NCBI GenBank assembly: GCA_913054215.1
Contig: CAJXJE010000009.1
Coordinates: 1 to 11,219 of the forward strand
Reading direction: 5' to 3'
Length of the DNA stretch: 11,219 nt
Source: an uncultured Candidatus Peregrinibacteria bacterium
Lineage (GTDB): Bacteria > Patescibacteriota > Gracilibacteria > Peribacterales > Peribacteraceae
Shown piece after piece: positions 1-5,806 of the stretch (within the stretch, counting starts at the first letter, position 1; every line of letters starts with the position of its first letter). The notes beneath the pieces are model-generated. The model was not told the DNA's origin. It did not search any database and saw only the letters and a list, made by a program, of their open reading frames with translations. Both the position numbers and the translations under genes were made by a program.

Positions 1-253
1 TATGAAGCTGAGCGCCATTCCTTCACGTGGACGTGCTACTCAGGGTGTTATTGTCATGCGCCTAAAGGCAAAGGATAAAGTGGCTACAATGAGTGTAGTC
101 ATGGAAGATAAGGAAGGGGAAGAGGCCGTGCTCGAGGCTGCTGGCGAAACACAGGAAGAGGAGCTAGAGGCAATTAAGAAAGAAGAGCGCCGTGTAAAAC
201 GGGCAGCGACAGCCGGAAAGAAGGCTGCTGCAAATGGTAGCAAAGAGAAATAA
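1..253 (+). CDS. gyrA: DNA gyrase subunit A, C-terminal end (partial)
   Basis: This is the 3' end of a gyrA gene that enters from the left edge. GyrA is the DNA-cleaving and DNA-wrapping subunit of gyrase, which introduces negative supercoils. The visible 83 residues begin inside the last blade of the C-terminal beta-pinwheel, with the typical SRGRATQGVIVMRLK string followed by KDKVATMSVV. After about residue 30 comes a low-complexity tail, first acidic (E-rich) and then basic (KKEERRVKR, ending in GSKEK), as is common in GyrA tails. The first ATG in view, at position 2, is an internal methionine and not a start. The gene ends in TAA at 251-253. rpmE follows 54 nt downstream with its own promoter. 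The identification rests on the pinwheel motif and tail; the catalytic domain is outside the window. Confidence 0.85.
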   Translation, partial: MKLSAIPSRGRATQGVIVMRLKAKDKVATMSVVMEDKEGEEAVLEAAGETQEEELEAIKKEERRVKRAATAGKKAAANGSKEK

Positions 254-270
254 CAAATGTCGTATATTTC

Positions 271-298
271 TTGCATCTGAGCGTAAATTCTCTAAAAT
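271..298 (+). promoter_or_regulatory. Candidate promoter of rpmE
   Basis: A -35 TTGCAT (271-276), a 16-bp spacer and a -10 TAAAAT (293-298, 5 of 6 consensus bases) lie in the gyrA-rpmE gap. Only 9 nt separate the -10 box from the rpmE ATG at 308, so the transcript would have a leader of a few nucleotides at most. No Shine-Dalgarno sequence is present. The start site is inferred from sequence only. Confidence 0.6.
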
Positions 299-307
299 CA
301 CACCGCT

Positions 308-526
308 ATGAAACCTGGAATCCATGCAGAAATTCACCCAAAGGCAAAAATCACCTGTTCCTCATGCAATTTCGTATTTGAGATTCCAACGACTGTAGCA
401 GAAATTAGCGTGGAAAAGTGTCGAAATTGCCATCCAGTCTACACTGGTAAGGAGCAACAGGCTGCCACAGGAGGACGTGTAGAGCGCTTCCGCAAGAGAA
501 TGGCTGCGCAGAAGAAGGAGAAATAG
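308..526 (+). CDS. rpmE: 50S ribosomal protein bL31, zinc-binding form
   Basis: This is a 72-residue bL31, a structural protein of the large ribosomal subunit near the central protuberance, contributing to the bridge with the small subunit. It opens with MKPGIHAEIHP and has the family motif HPVYTGK at about residues 42-48. Cysteines 17, 20, 38 and 41 form two CxxC pairs, the arrangement of the zinc-binding (C+) form rather than the cysteine-free paralogue. The basic C-terminal tail (RVERFRKRMAAQKKEK) fits rRNA contact. Length is normal for the family. The ATG at 308 is chosen because it gives the standard N-terminus and follows a good promoter at a near-leaderless distance. hrcA follows 54 nt downstream with its own operator. 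Confidence 0.95.
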   Translation: MKPGIHAEIHPKAKITCSSCNFVFEIPTTVAEISVEKCRNCHPVYTGKEQQAATGGRVERFRKRMAAQKKEK

Positions 527-544
527 TGGGGGCAAAATCAACAT

Positions 545-571
545 ATGGCACTCTTTGCCAAAGACTGCTAG
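545..571 (+). promoter_or_regulatory. CIRCE-like operator (HrcA binding site) upstream of hrcA
   Basis: The left half ATGGCACTC (545-553) and right half GACTGCTAG (563-571) are separated by exactly 9 nt. Against the CIRCE consensus TTAGCACTC-N9-GAGTGCTAA each half matches 7 of 9 bases, 14 of 18 in total, and the spacer length is exact. The element ends 9 nt before the hrcA ATG, overlapping a plausible -10 TAGAAT (569-574) and a weak -35 ATGGCA (545-550, 18-bp spacer). CIRCE is the known operator of HrcA, and autoregulation of hrcA through it is widespread. Binding in this organism is inferred. Confidence 0.75.
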
Positions 572-580
572 AATACAACT

Positions 581-1291
581 ATGAACGAACGTCAATCACG
601 GCTTTTAGAGGCCATAATCGATCAGTTCATCCTGAGCGCTTCTCCTATAGGAAGTAAGAAGCTTTTAGAGGCTGGGACGTTTGACTTAAGTAGTGCAACG
701 ATTCGAAACGAGATGGGTCAGCTAGAAGATGAGGGGTATTTGGAGCAGCCTCATGTATCTGCAGGTCGCATTCCGACTGCTCTTGGATACAGAACGTACG
801 TGCGAGAGTATATGAAGCCAACGCGCTGCGAGGCGATTGTACGGAAGCGTTTTGCGACTCTCAAAGATCAATACCTCATGAAAAAAGATCAAGAGAAGGC
901 GTATGAAGCGGTGGCGTTCCTCACACACATGATTCCAAATATTGCTTTTGCCACTGTGCCATACAAAGAGCGTGTGTACTATTTGGGTTTGAGCAATGTG
1001 CTCAAGCAGCCTGAGGTACAGGCAGATCCAGTGCTTGCATCTGGGATTGCAGAAGTGCTCGAAGAACACCTGACGACGATGCTCGAGCATATCGAGATTG
1101 ATGATCAAATTCGATACTACATTGGTGAAGAAAATATCTTGGAACAGATTCACAGCTGCAGTCTGATGGTGACAACCTATCAGATGCGTGATTTTGAGGG
1201 GGTCATTGGTATACTTGGCCCAATGCGCATGGATTACGGTTACAATACTGTGGCACTAGATTTAATCTCTGACATGGTTCGATCTTCTTAA
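581..1291 (+). CDS. hrcA: Heat-inducible transcription repressor HrcA (short form)
   Basis: HrcA represses chaperone genes by binding CIRCE operators and is released on heat shock when GroEL becomes occupied. Residues 1-75 are the winged-helix DNA-binding domain with the HrcA signature: SATIRNEMGQLEDEGYLEQPH (about 38-58), then SAGRIPTALGYR (60-71). Residues 205-233 carry the conserved end GVIGILGPMRMDYGYNTVALDLISDM. The protein is 236 residues, against about 340 for typical HrcA, and the missing length falls in the middle, where the dimerising insertion sits within the GAF-like core. The ATG at 581 gives the correct winged-helix start, and a CIRCE-like site lies 9 nt upstream. The stop at 1289-1291 is 3 nt from the next gene, so the two are probably one transcript. 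No grpE, dnaK or dnaJ follows, unlike the usual hrcA operon. Confidence 0.92.
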   Translation: MNERQSRLLEAIIDQFILSASPIGSKKLLEAGTFDLSSATIRNEMGQLEDEGYLEQPHVSAGRIPTALGYRTYVREYMKPTRCEAIVRKRFATLKDQYLMKKDQEKAYEAVAFLTHMIPNIAFATVPYKERVYYLGLSNVLKQPEVQADPVLASGIAEVLEEHLTTMLEHIEIDDQIRYYIGEENILEQIHSCSLMVTTYQMRDFEGVIGILGPMRMDYGYNTVALDLISDMVRSS

Positions 1292-1294
1292 CAA

Positions 1295-3997
1295 ATGAAA
1301 GAAACACTTCTCTATATTCGTGCACCAAAAGAAAATGAAGAGCGTGGCCCGCTGTATGTGGAGCCTGCTATTGCTGCAATGCATTCGCTCAAAGGTAAAG
1401 ATGTACCAGTATCACTTGAGATTGGTATGGGCAAAGAAGGCAAAATAGGATTTTATGTACGGGCTGCAAAGGGTGCGGTGCGTCTCACAGAATCACAACT
1501 GTATGCGCAGTATCCAGAGATTGATATTGAGTACCTCAAAGAAGATCCTTTTGAAGTGGGTGAAGGAGAGCAAGTCGTCAGCGTCGATTTGGTCTTTACT
1601 GATCCGGAAGTATTTCCTATTAAGCGTCATCCGCAGTTCGATGACATGCTTACTCGTGTGAATGTTGACCCGATTGCTGGTATCACTTCAACACTTGCGC
1701 ATTATGTGGTTCCGGGGATGCGTGGGCACGTGGGTATTATCATGAAGCCACTTACTGGGAGTTTCCGTCGACGTGCTCTGCGGTTTTTACCATTATTGAC
1801 GAAAGGACTTTCCTCTATTTCTACGAAACATGCGAAATTTTTCACGCACATGCAACTCGCTCGGGGCTGGCGTCGGCTGGCGTATTTCCCTATCGCATTT
1901 TTCCTTGGAGGATTTCGTGCGTGGCCAGGGGTTGCAAAGTTTGCGGGCAAGAGTCTTACAGCTATCGAAACGGAATCATATGCTCCTGATTTACAAGAGG
2001 AACAGCAAGCTTCGATGCGTTCTCATGATAGAGAGGATTCTATTTCTGCTGCTGCAGACAAGGTGAATCGTCTAATGTTTACGTGCAACATTCGCATTAG
2101 TGTTATTGCTCCTGCGTCACAAATTGAAGAAGCTAAAGAAAAGCTAAAGGAAATTGCGGGAAGCTTTCGACAGTTTTCCTTGCCACAATGCAATGCGTTT
2201 GCAGCACGCCCTGTACATACAAGTCCATCTGTGAACCATGGGTTTGCGGTGAATCCGTACATCCTCTCCGTAGAAGAGATTGCTACGATGTGGCATATGC
2301 CAACGATCTTGGTGCAGACACCGAATATCGATTGGGTTGTGAGCAAGAAGCTTGAGCCACCAAACGATTTGCCACTAGCAGAAAAAGAAGATGATCTCAC
2401 CATACTCGGAGAAGCAGTATTCCGTGGACAGCGTCATACGTTTGGTATTCGTACCGATGATAGGCGCAGGCACATCTATACCATTGGAAAGACCGGTATG
2501 GGTAAATCTACGGTACTGGAGAACATGGTGTATTCTGATATTCATAGCGGAAAAGGCCTCGCAGTTATCGATCCACATGGAGACTTGATTGATGACATTC
2601 TCAAGTTTATTCCGAAAGAGCGTACGAATGATGTGATCCTCTTTGACCCATCAGATACAGACTTTCCACTTTCATTCAATGTTCTTGATTGCGCTAATAA
2701 AGATCAGCGTGTTCTTGTGGCTTCGGGGCTCATGAGTGTGTTTATGAAATTGTGGCCAGATGCATTCTCTGGCCGTATGGAGCATATTTTGCGCAATACT
2801 CTTTTGGCTCTTCTTGAGGCAGAGGGGCAATCGATGCTCGGTATTATGCGTATTTTTGCCGATGATTCCTATCGTGAGAAAATAGTAGAGAAGGTTACGG
2901 ATCCTATGGTCAAAAGTTTCTGGGTTGATGAATATGCAGGCTGGTCTGATAAGTATCGCACCGAGGCCGTAGCGGCTATTCAAAACAAGATTGGACAGTT
3001 GCTGTCCACACCGCTTATTCGCAATATTGTTGGTCAGGTCAAGAGTCGCCTGGATATTCGGCACGCTATGGATACCGGAAAAATCATTCTCGTAAACTTG
3101 AGTAAGGGAAAATTAGGAGAAGATACTTCAGCCTTTATAGGATCGATGTTGGTGACGAAGTTCCAGATTGATGCGATGAGTCGTGCAGATATTCCAGAGG
3201 AAGAGCGTAAAGACTTTTACCTCTACGTCGATGAGTTCCAGAATTTCGCGACAGAGAGCTTCGCGACCATCCTCTCAGAGGCGCGTAAGTATCGCCTCAA
3301 CCTCACGATGGCGAATCAGTATGTCGCACAGCTGCTTATTGGCGACAGTAACACCAAACTTCGTGATGCTGTGTTTGGAAACGTTGGTACGTTGATGAGC
3401 TTTCAGGTGGGTTCTGATGATGCAGAGGTGCTGAGTCTGCAATTTGAAGAAGTGGTAACGCCGAAAGATATTCTCAGTCTTCCAAAGTACCATGCGTACA
3501 TACGGTTGATGGTGAATGGGATGACCAACTTGCCATTCTCGGTCAGTACTCTTCCACCACCAGCATTTGAGCAAGATGCAGGACGCGTTGAAGTTATACG
3601 TAACCTTTCTCGTGAGCGGTACGCAGAGAAGCGCGAAGTGGTAGAAGATAAAATCAATCGCTGGTCTGCGCAAGCTGCAGAAGGAAAGACTCAGGCGAAG
3701 CACGATGCAAAGGCCAAAGAAAAAGCAGACGAAGAACTAAAGAAAGCGCGGAAGAAGGGGATGAAGATCGGAGAATATCGCGCCTGGCGTGATAGAGAGA
3801 TGTGGTTGAATGATTTTAATATGATCCGCAAGCAAGATCTTCTAGAGGGCAATCTTTCCGATGCACAGAAAAAAGAAATGGCAGAGCTCGAAAAGAAGCT
3901 TGCAGGTTCTGGTGGAGTACCGGAAATTAGCAAGACGCTTCTTGCAGAGATGGAGAAGCGCGAAAACGGAAAACGGAAAACGGAAAACGGAAAATAA
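1295..3997 (+). CDS. VirD4/TraG-like (HerA-FtsK superfamily) ATPase, type IV secretion/DNA transfer family
   Basis: A 900-residue P-loop ATPase of the VirD4/TraG coupling-protein type; these hexameric motors bring DNA or protein to a membrane channel. Residues 1-370 form an alpha/beta N-terminal region as in Patescibacteria homologues, with one hydrophobic stretch (about 195-208, YFPIAFFLGGF) but no classic pair of transmembrane helices. The motor spans about 370-760: Walker A GKTGMGKST at 398-406, then AVIDPHGD at 423-430; Walker B FYLYVDEFQN at 641-650 (D646, E647); and the NQYVAQL segment near 674-680. Residues 770-870 are Lys/Glu-rich and probably coiled coil. The last 11 residues (ENGKRKTENGK) are encoded by a 7-bp tandem repeat. 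It starts 3 nt after hrcA, without a Shine-Dalgarno, implying co-expression. No relaxase or other secretion genes are in view, so the substrate is unknown. Confidence 0.8.
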   Translation: MKETLLYIRAPKENEERGPLYVEPAIAAMHSLKGKDVPVSLEIGMGKEGKIGFYVRAAKGAVRLTESQLYAQYPEIDIEYLKEDPFEVGEGEQVVSVDLVFTDPEVFPIKRHPQFDDMLTRVNVDPIAGITSTLAHYVVPGMRGHVGIIMKPLTGSFRRRALRFLPLLTKGLSSISTKHAKFFTHMQLARGWRRLAYFPIAFFLGGFRAWPGVAKFAGKSLTAIETESYAPDLQEEQQASMRSHDREDSISAAADKVNRLMFTCNIRISVIAPASQIEEAKEKLKEIAGSFRQFSLPQCNAFAARPVHTSPSVNHGFAVNPYILSVEEIATMWHMPTILVQTPNIDWVVSKKLEPPNDLPLAEKEDDLTILGEAVFRGQRHTFGIRTDDRRRHIYTIGKTGMGKSTVLENMVYSDIHSGKGLAVIDPHGDLIDDILKFIPKERTNDVILFDPSDTDFPLSFNVLDCANKDQRVLVASGLMSVFMKLWPDAFSGRMEHILRNTLLALLEAEGQSMLGIMRIFADDSYREKIVEKVTDPMVKSFWVDEYAGWSDKYRTEAVAAIQNKIGQLLSTPLIRNIVGQVKSRLDIRHAMDTGKIILVNLSKGKLGEDTSAFIGSMLVTKFQIDAMSRADIPEEERKDFYLYVDEFQNFATESFATILSEARKYRLNLTMANQYVAQLLIGDSNTKLRDAVFGNVGTLMSFQVGSDDAEVLSLQFEEVVTPKDILSLPKYHAYIRLMVNGMTNLPFSVSTLPPPAFEQDAGRVEVIRNLSRERYAEKREVVEDKINRWSAQAAEGKTQAKHDAKAKEKADEELKKARKKGMKIGEYRAWRDREMWLNDFNMIRKQDLLEGNLSDAQKKEMAELEKKLAGSGGVPEISKTLLAEMEKRENGKRKTENGK
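3961..3994 (+). repeat. Tandem 7-bp repeat CGGAAAA inside the 3' end of the ATPase gene
   Basis: Four perfect copies of CGGAAAA occupy 3967-3994, preceded by one shorter copy (CGAAAA, 3961-3966). Because the unit is 7 bp, the peptide repeats every seven residues (ENGKRKT, then ENGK), and the stop TAA comes immediately after the last copy. The final codons of the gene are therefore repeat-derived and may be dispensable. Confidence 0.9.
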
Positions 3998-4025
3998 AGC
4001 CTTCTTTCAGTTTTCCACTTTCCAC
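3981..4025. terminator. Imperfect inverted repeat between convergent genes, possible bidirectional terminator
   Basis: The left arm GGAAAACGGAAAAT (3982-3995) can pair with AGTTTTCCACTTTCC (about 4010-4024), giving two 5-6 bp helices around a 2-nt mismatch and a loop of about 14 nt. The right arm is itself two copies of TTTCCAC (4012-4018, 4019-4025), so both arms are 7-bp repeats of related sequence. It lies between the stop codons of convergent genes (3997 and 4026). No long U tract follows on either strand, so terminator function is only inferred. Confidence 0.4.
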
Positions 4026-4460
4026 TTACCTTGTTCCTCCAGCAGTCTCGTATGTGCGAGGCTCACCGTAATCACATACGGTGTAGCGTGTTCGTGGTGC
4101 TATTGATCTTCGGTAATCGTCGTACTGACAATCAGCGTAGTTGAGATTTTGCTCGTATGCAGATTTCTTTGTGTGATTTTCAAAAGACGATACTCTTCGG
4201 TAGTAGTTTTTTGGCTTTCCTCCTCCTGGGTGCTTGTCTGGGCGGTTGCCGTCTACGTAGCTATAGACCACGCAGTCACCGAGGAAGTTATAAATTTTAC
4301 ATTCAAATCCTGGATAGCGGGTGACATCGAGACCACGGTAGGGGTTTTCCCATCGCAGTACTCGTGGTACCCAGTCCCAACTCATTGCATTTACTTGAGT
4401 AGGAGTTGCAAAACTTGCCGCACAGAGAGTCACAGCCAAAAATGAATAAAATCGCTTCAT
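4026..4460 (-). CDS. Small secreted four-cysteine protein, unknown function (paralogue of 5807-6394)
   Basis: I do not recognise a named family. The 144-residue product starts with a Sec signal peptide (MKRFYSFLAV, hydrophobic to about residue 19) with a likely type I cleavage after VNA at residue 25. The mature part is Tyr-, Arg- and Asn-rich with no membrane segment and has four cysteines (54, 63, 111, 129). Around the first pair it reads YPGFEC-x8-C-VVYSY, matching EPGYTC-x8-C-LSYQ in the protein at 5807-6394. Two intramolecular disulfides are plausible. An upstream in-frame start at 4499 is possible, but 4460 is preferred because the signal peptide begins there and a strong promoter ends 10 nt before it. 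The gene lies just downstream of trhO, whose stop codon overlaps the -35 box. A surface or periplasm-like location is inferred. Confidence 0.7.
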   Translation of the reverse strand: MKRFYSFLAVTLCAASFATPTQVNAMSWDWVPRVLRWENPYRGLDVTRYPGFECKIYNFLGDCVVYSYVDGNRPDKHPGGGKPKNYYRRVSSFENHTKKSAYEQNLNYADCQYDDYRRSIAPRTRYTVCDYGEPRTYETAGGTR

Positions 4461-4470
4461 ATAGCGCGAT

Positions 4471-4499
4471 ATCCTAAATTCTGGACCTAGACCTGTCAA
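4471..4499 (-). promoter_or_regulatory. Promoter of the 4026-4460 secreted-protein gene
   Basis: On the minus strand a perfect -35 TTGACA (4499-4494), a 17-bp spacer and a -10 TAGGAT (4476-4471) precede the ATG at 4460 by 10 nt. The -35 box overlaps the TGA stop of trhO (4498-4496). The predicted start site lies about 3 nt before the ATG, so the mRNA would be practically leaderless. Confidence 0.7.
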
Positions 4500-5380
4500 C
4501 GAACTAGCGCCTCTTTTTGCAGTACGCGATTTCGCCTATAGGCACAATCTTTGCTGCAGGTTTGGTGATTCAGTGATTCTATACACCGAACACACATCAT
4601 GCTGGGCTTTTGGCACTGCTCACAGGTGATACAGCGGTCTCCTGGGTCTCCACAGTGCGGGCAGAGCCCGTAACGCTTAGAGGGCAAAAGATCCTTATTT
4701 ACGGCTACTCTGTGGTCGAATACGAAGCATTCACCCTTCCACTTCTTCTGAGGGCGTTCTTTCATATATCGCAGGATGCCACCATCCAGCTGGAAGACGT
4801 TCTCGTAGCCCTGACGCTGCATCTCCATACTGGCCTTTTCGCAGCGAATACCGCCCGTGCAGTACATCAGCACCTTCTTATCCTTGGGGATATCACAGGT
4901 TTTCACGTATTCAGGGAAATCTTGAAAGCAGCCAAGTTTCGGATCAATTGCACCTTCGAATATACCAATCTCGGTCTCGTATGTGTTTCTCGCATCCAAT
5001 ATAACGACGTCCTCATTATCAATCATTGCATCCCACTGCTGAGGTGAGAGATGGTTATTCTTTCCATCAGGAACAATACTGGTGTCGCCAAGGCTGACAA
5101 TCTCATCTCGGATTTTGACAAACCATCGCTTAAATGGCTGGGTTTCAGAAAAGGAGTCTTTGAAGGTGATATCTCCAAAGATCGATTCCAATTTCTCTTT
5201 CCAGAGATTCAGTGTCTCCTCTGAGGCTGCAGCTACTGTTCCATTCAATCCTTCAGCGCCAACAAGCACCAATCCACTCATTTCTATCTTCTCACCAAAT
5301 ACCAGCAGATCTTTACGAAGATCATCGAGATCCTCTTTGGCAAGAGGTTTGAATTTGTAGTGAGCAGAGACATGAAACAT
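4496..5380 (-). CDS. trhO: Oxygen-dependent tRNA uridine(34) hydroxylase TrhO (rhodanese-family, YceA-like)
   Basis: TrhO makes 5-hydroxyuridine at the wobble position of tRNAs, the first step towards 5-oxyacetyl-type modifications, using O2. The 294-residue product has the family layout: an N-terminal domain from MFHVSAHYKF, with GAEGLNGTVA at about 42-51; a central rhodanese domain with VVILDARNTYE (125-135) and the active loop CTGGIRCEKAS (Cys174); and a Cys-rich C-terminus (about 240-279) with CPHC, CITC, CEQC and CVRC spacing, probably metal-binding. A TTG at 5395 would add five residues, but it overlaps the -10 box, and the ATG at 5380 gives the standard N-terminus. It is transcribed divergently from 5449-5757 and followed by a gene with its own promoter. 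In an O2-poor host an O2-using enzyme would be notable; the reaction here is inferred from the family. Confidence 0.9.
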   Translation of the reverse strand: MFHVSAHYKFKPLAKEDLDDLRKDLLVFGEKIEMSGLVLVGAEGLNGTVAAASEETLNLWKEKLESIFGDITFKDSFSETQPFKRWFVKIRDEIVSLGDTSIVPDGKNNHLSPQQWDAMIDNEDVVILDARNTYETEIGIFEGAIDPKLGCFQDFPEYVKTCDIPKDKKVLMYCTGGIRCEKASMEMQRQGYENVFQLDGGILRYMKERPQKKWKGECFVFDHRVAVNKDLLPSKRYGLCPHCGDPGDRCITCEQCQKPSMMCVRCIESLNHQTCSKDCAYRRNRVLQKEALVR

Positions 5381-5386
5381 ATGATC

Positions 5387-5417
5387 AGTATACAAAAATC
5401 CCCTAGGGGTTTGACAA
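5387..5417 (-). promoter_or_regulatory. Candidate promoter of trhO
   Basis: On the minus strand there is a -10 TATACT (5392-5387, 5 of 6) ending 6 nt before the ATG at 5380, and a -35 TTGTCA (5417-5412, 5 of 6) with a long 19-bp spacer. The predicted start site falls on or next to the ATG, so the transcript would be leaderless. The -35 shares its bases with the -35 of the divergent gene (TTGACA at 5411-5416 on the plus strand). Confidence 0.5.
5400..5409. promoter_or_regulatory. Perfect palindrome CCCCTAGGGG in a divergent promoter region
   Basis: A 10-bp perfect palindrome lies between the -35 and -10 boxes of trhO and just upstream of the -35 box of 5449-5757. Its place fits a repressor or activator site acting on both genes, but no regulator is identified. 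Confidence 0.35.
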
Positions 5418-5439
5418 GTAAAAAGATGAGGAGTTAACT
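5411..5439 (+). promoter_or_regulatory. Candidate promoter of the 5449-5757 gene
   Basis: A perfect -35 TTGACA (5411-5416), a 17-bp spacer and a weak -10 TTAACT (5434-5439) precede the ATG at 5449 by 9 nt, again predicting a near-leaderless mRNA. The -10 lies within the perfect palindrome GAGTTAACTC (5431-5440). Confidence 0.55.
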
Positions 5440-5440
5440 C
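5431..5440. promoter_or_regulatory. Perfect palindrome GAGTTAACTC over the -10 of 5449-5757
   Basis: This 10-bp perfect palindrome covers the candidate -10 box of the plus-strand gene. It sits 31 bp centre to centre from CCCCTAGGGG (about three helical turns), so proteins bound at both would face the same side of the DNA. An operator role is inferred from position only. Confidence 0.35.
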
Positions 5441-5448
5441 GCTCCCCT

Positions 5449-5757
5449 ATGTCATCTAATCTTTCAGAGAAACCAAAGCAAAGATCACTCACCTCCAAAG
5501 AGACAGATGAGATTTATGCAACAAGAATTGATGATCTTATAGAGCTGACAGAAGCTGTACGTACCATATTTATTACTGCAGGTTATGCTACTGTTAAGCA
5601 ATTGGCTGCTGCCATAGGAGACCAATCCGCGTTATCGACATTGCAATCTCAGGCATTTCCAGACGGTGCTCCACCAGTTGCAGTATTAGTTGATTATGCG
5701 CGAGATGCGATAAAAAAATTAGCGTGTGATTTAATAACAAAAAATGACGCTACGTAA
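5449..5757 (+). CDS. Hypothetical 102-residue cytoplasmic protein
   Basis: I do not recognise a family. The product has no signal peptide, no membrane segment and one cysteine. After a polar N-terminus (MSSNLSEKPKQRSLTSKE) it looks mainly helical: residues 18-45 (ETDEIYATRIDDLIELTEAV...), 48-60 (TVKQLAAAIGD) and 75-97 (VAVLVDYARDAIKKLACDL). The TVKQLAAAIGD segment recalls a helix-turn-helix start, but that is a weak resemblance. Support for a real gene comes from its setting: a TTGACA promoter 9 nt upstream of the ATG, a hairpin terminator just after the stop at 5755-5757, and no better ORF on the other strand. It is divergent from trhO and shares its control region, so the two may be co-regulated. 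Confidence 0.6.
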   Translation: MSSNLSEKPKQRSLTSKETDEIYATRIDDLIELTEAVRTIFITAGYATVKQLAAAIGDQSALSTLQSQAFPDGAPPVAVLVDYARDAIKKLACDLITKNDAT

Positions 5758-5787
5758 AAAAGGCTCCACCAAGGCGGAACCTATTTT
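5756..5787. terminator. Bidirectional intrinsic terminator between convergent genes
   Basis: The stem AGGCTCC (5761-5767) pairs with GGAACCT (5776-5782) with one C/A mismatch and an 8-nt loop. It is flanked by A's at 5756-5760 and TTTT at 5784-5787. On the minus strand the hairpin is followed by a run of six T's, a good terminator for the gene ending at 5807; on the plus strand ATTTTA follows, serving 5449-5757. Confidence 0.65.
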
Positions 5788-5806
5788 ACAACCTTCCTCA
5801 GTCTAA

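Noticed and set aside
722..1153. A 143-codon minus-strand reading frame
   Set aside because: It lies wholly inside hrcA on the opposite strand, and hrcA is clearly identified.
1702..1950. Minus-strand frame inside the ATPase gene
   Set aside because: Shadow frame of the VirD4-like gene without any recognisable feature.
4610..5047. A 145-codon plus-strand reading frame
   Set aside because: Antisense shadow of trhO, whose rhodanese and Cys-rich motifs are unambiguous.
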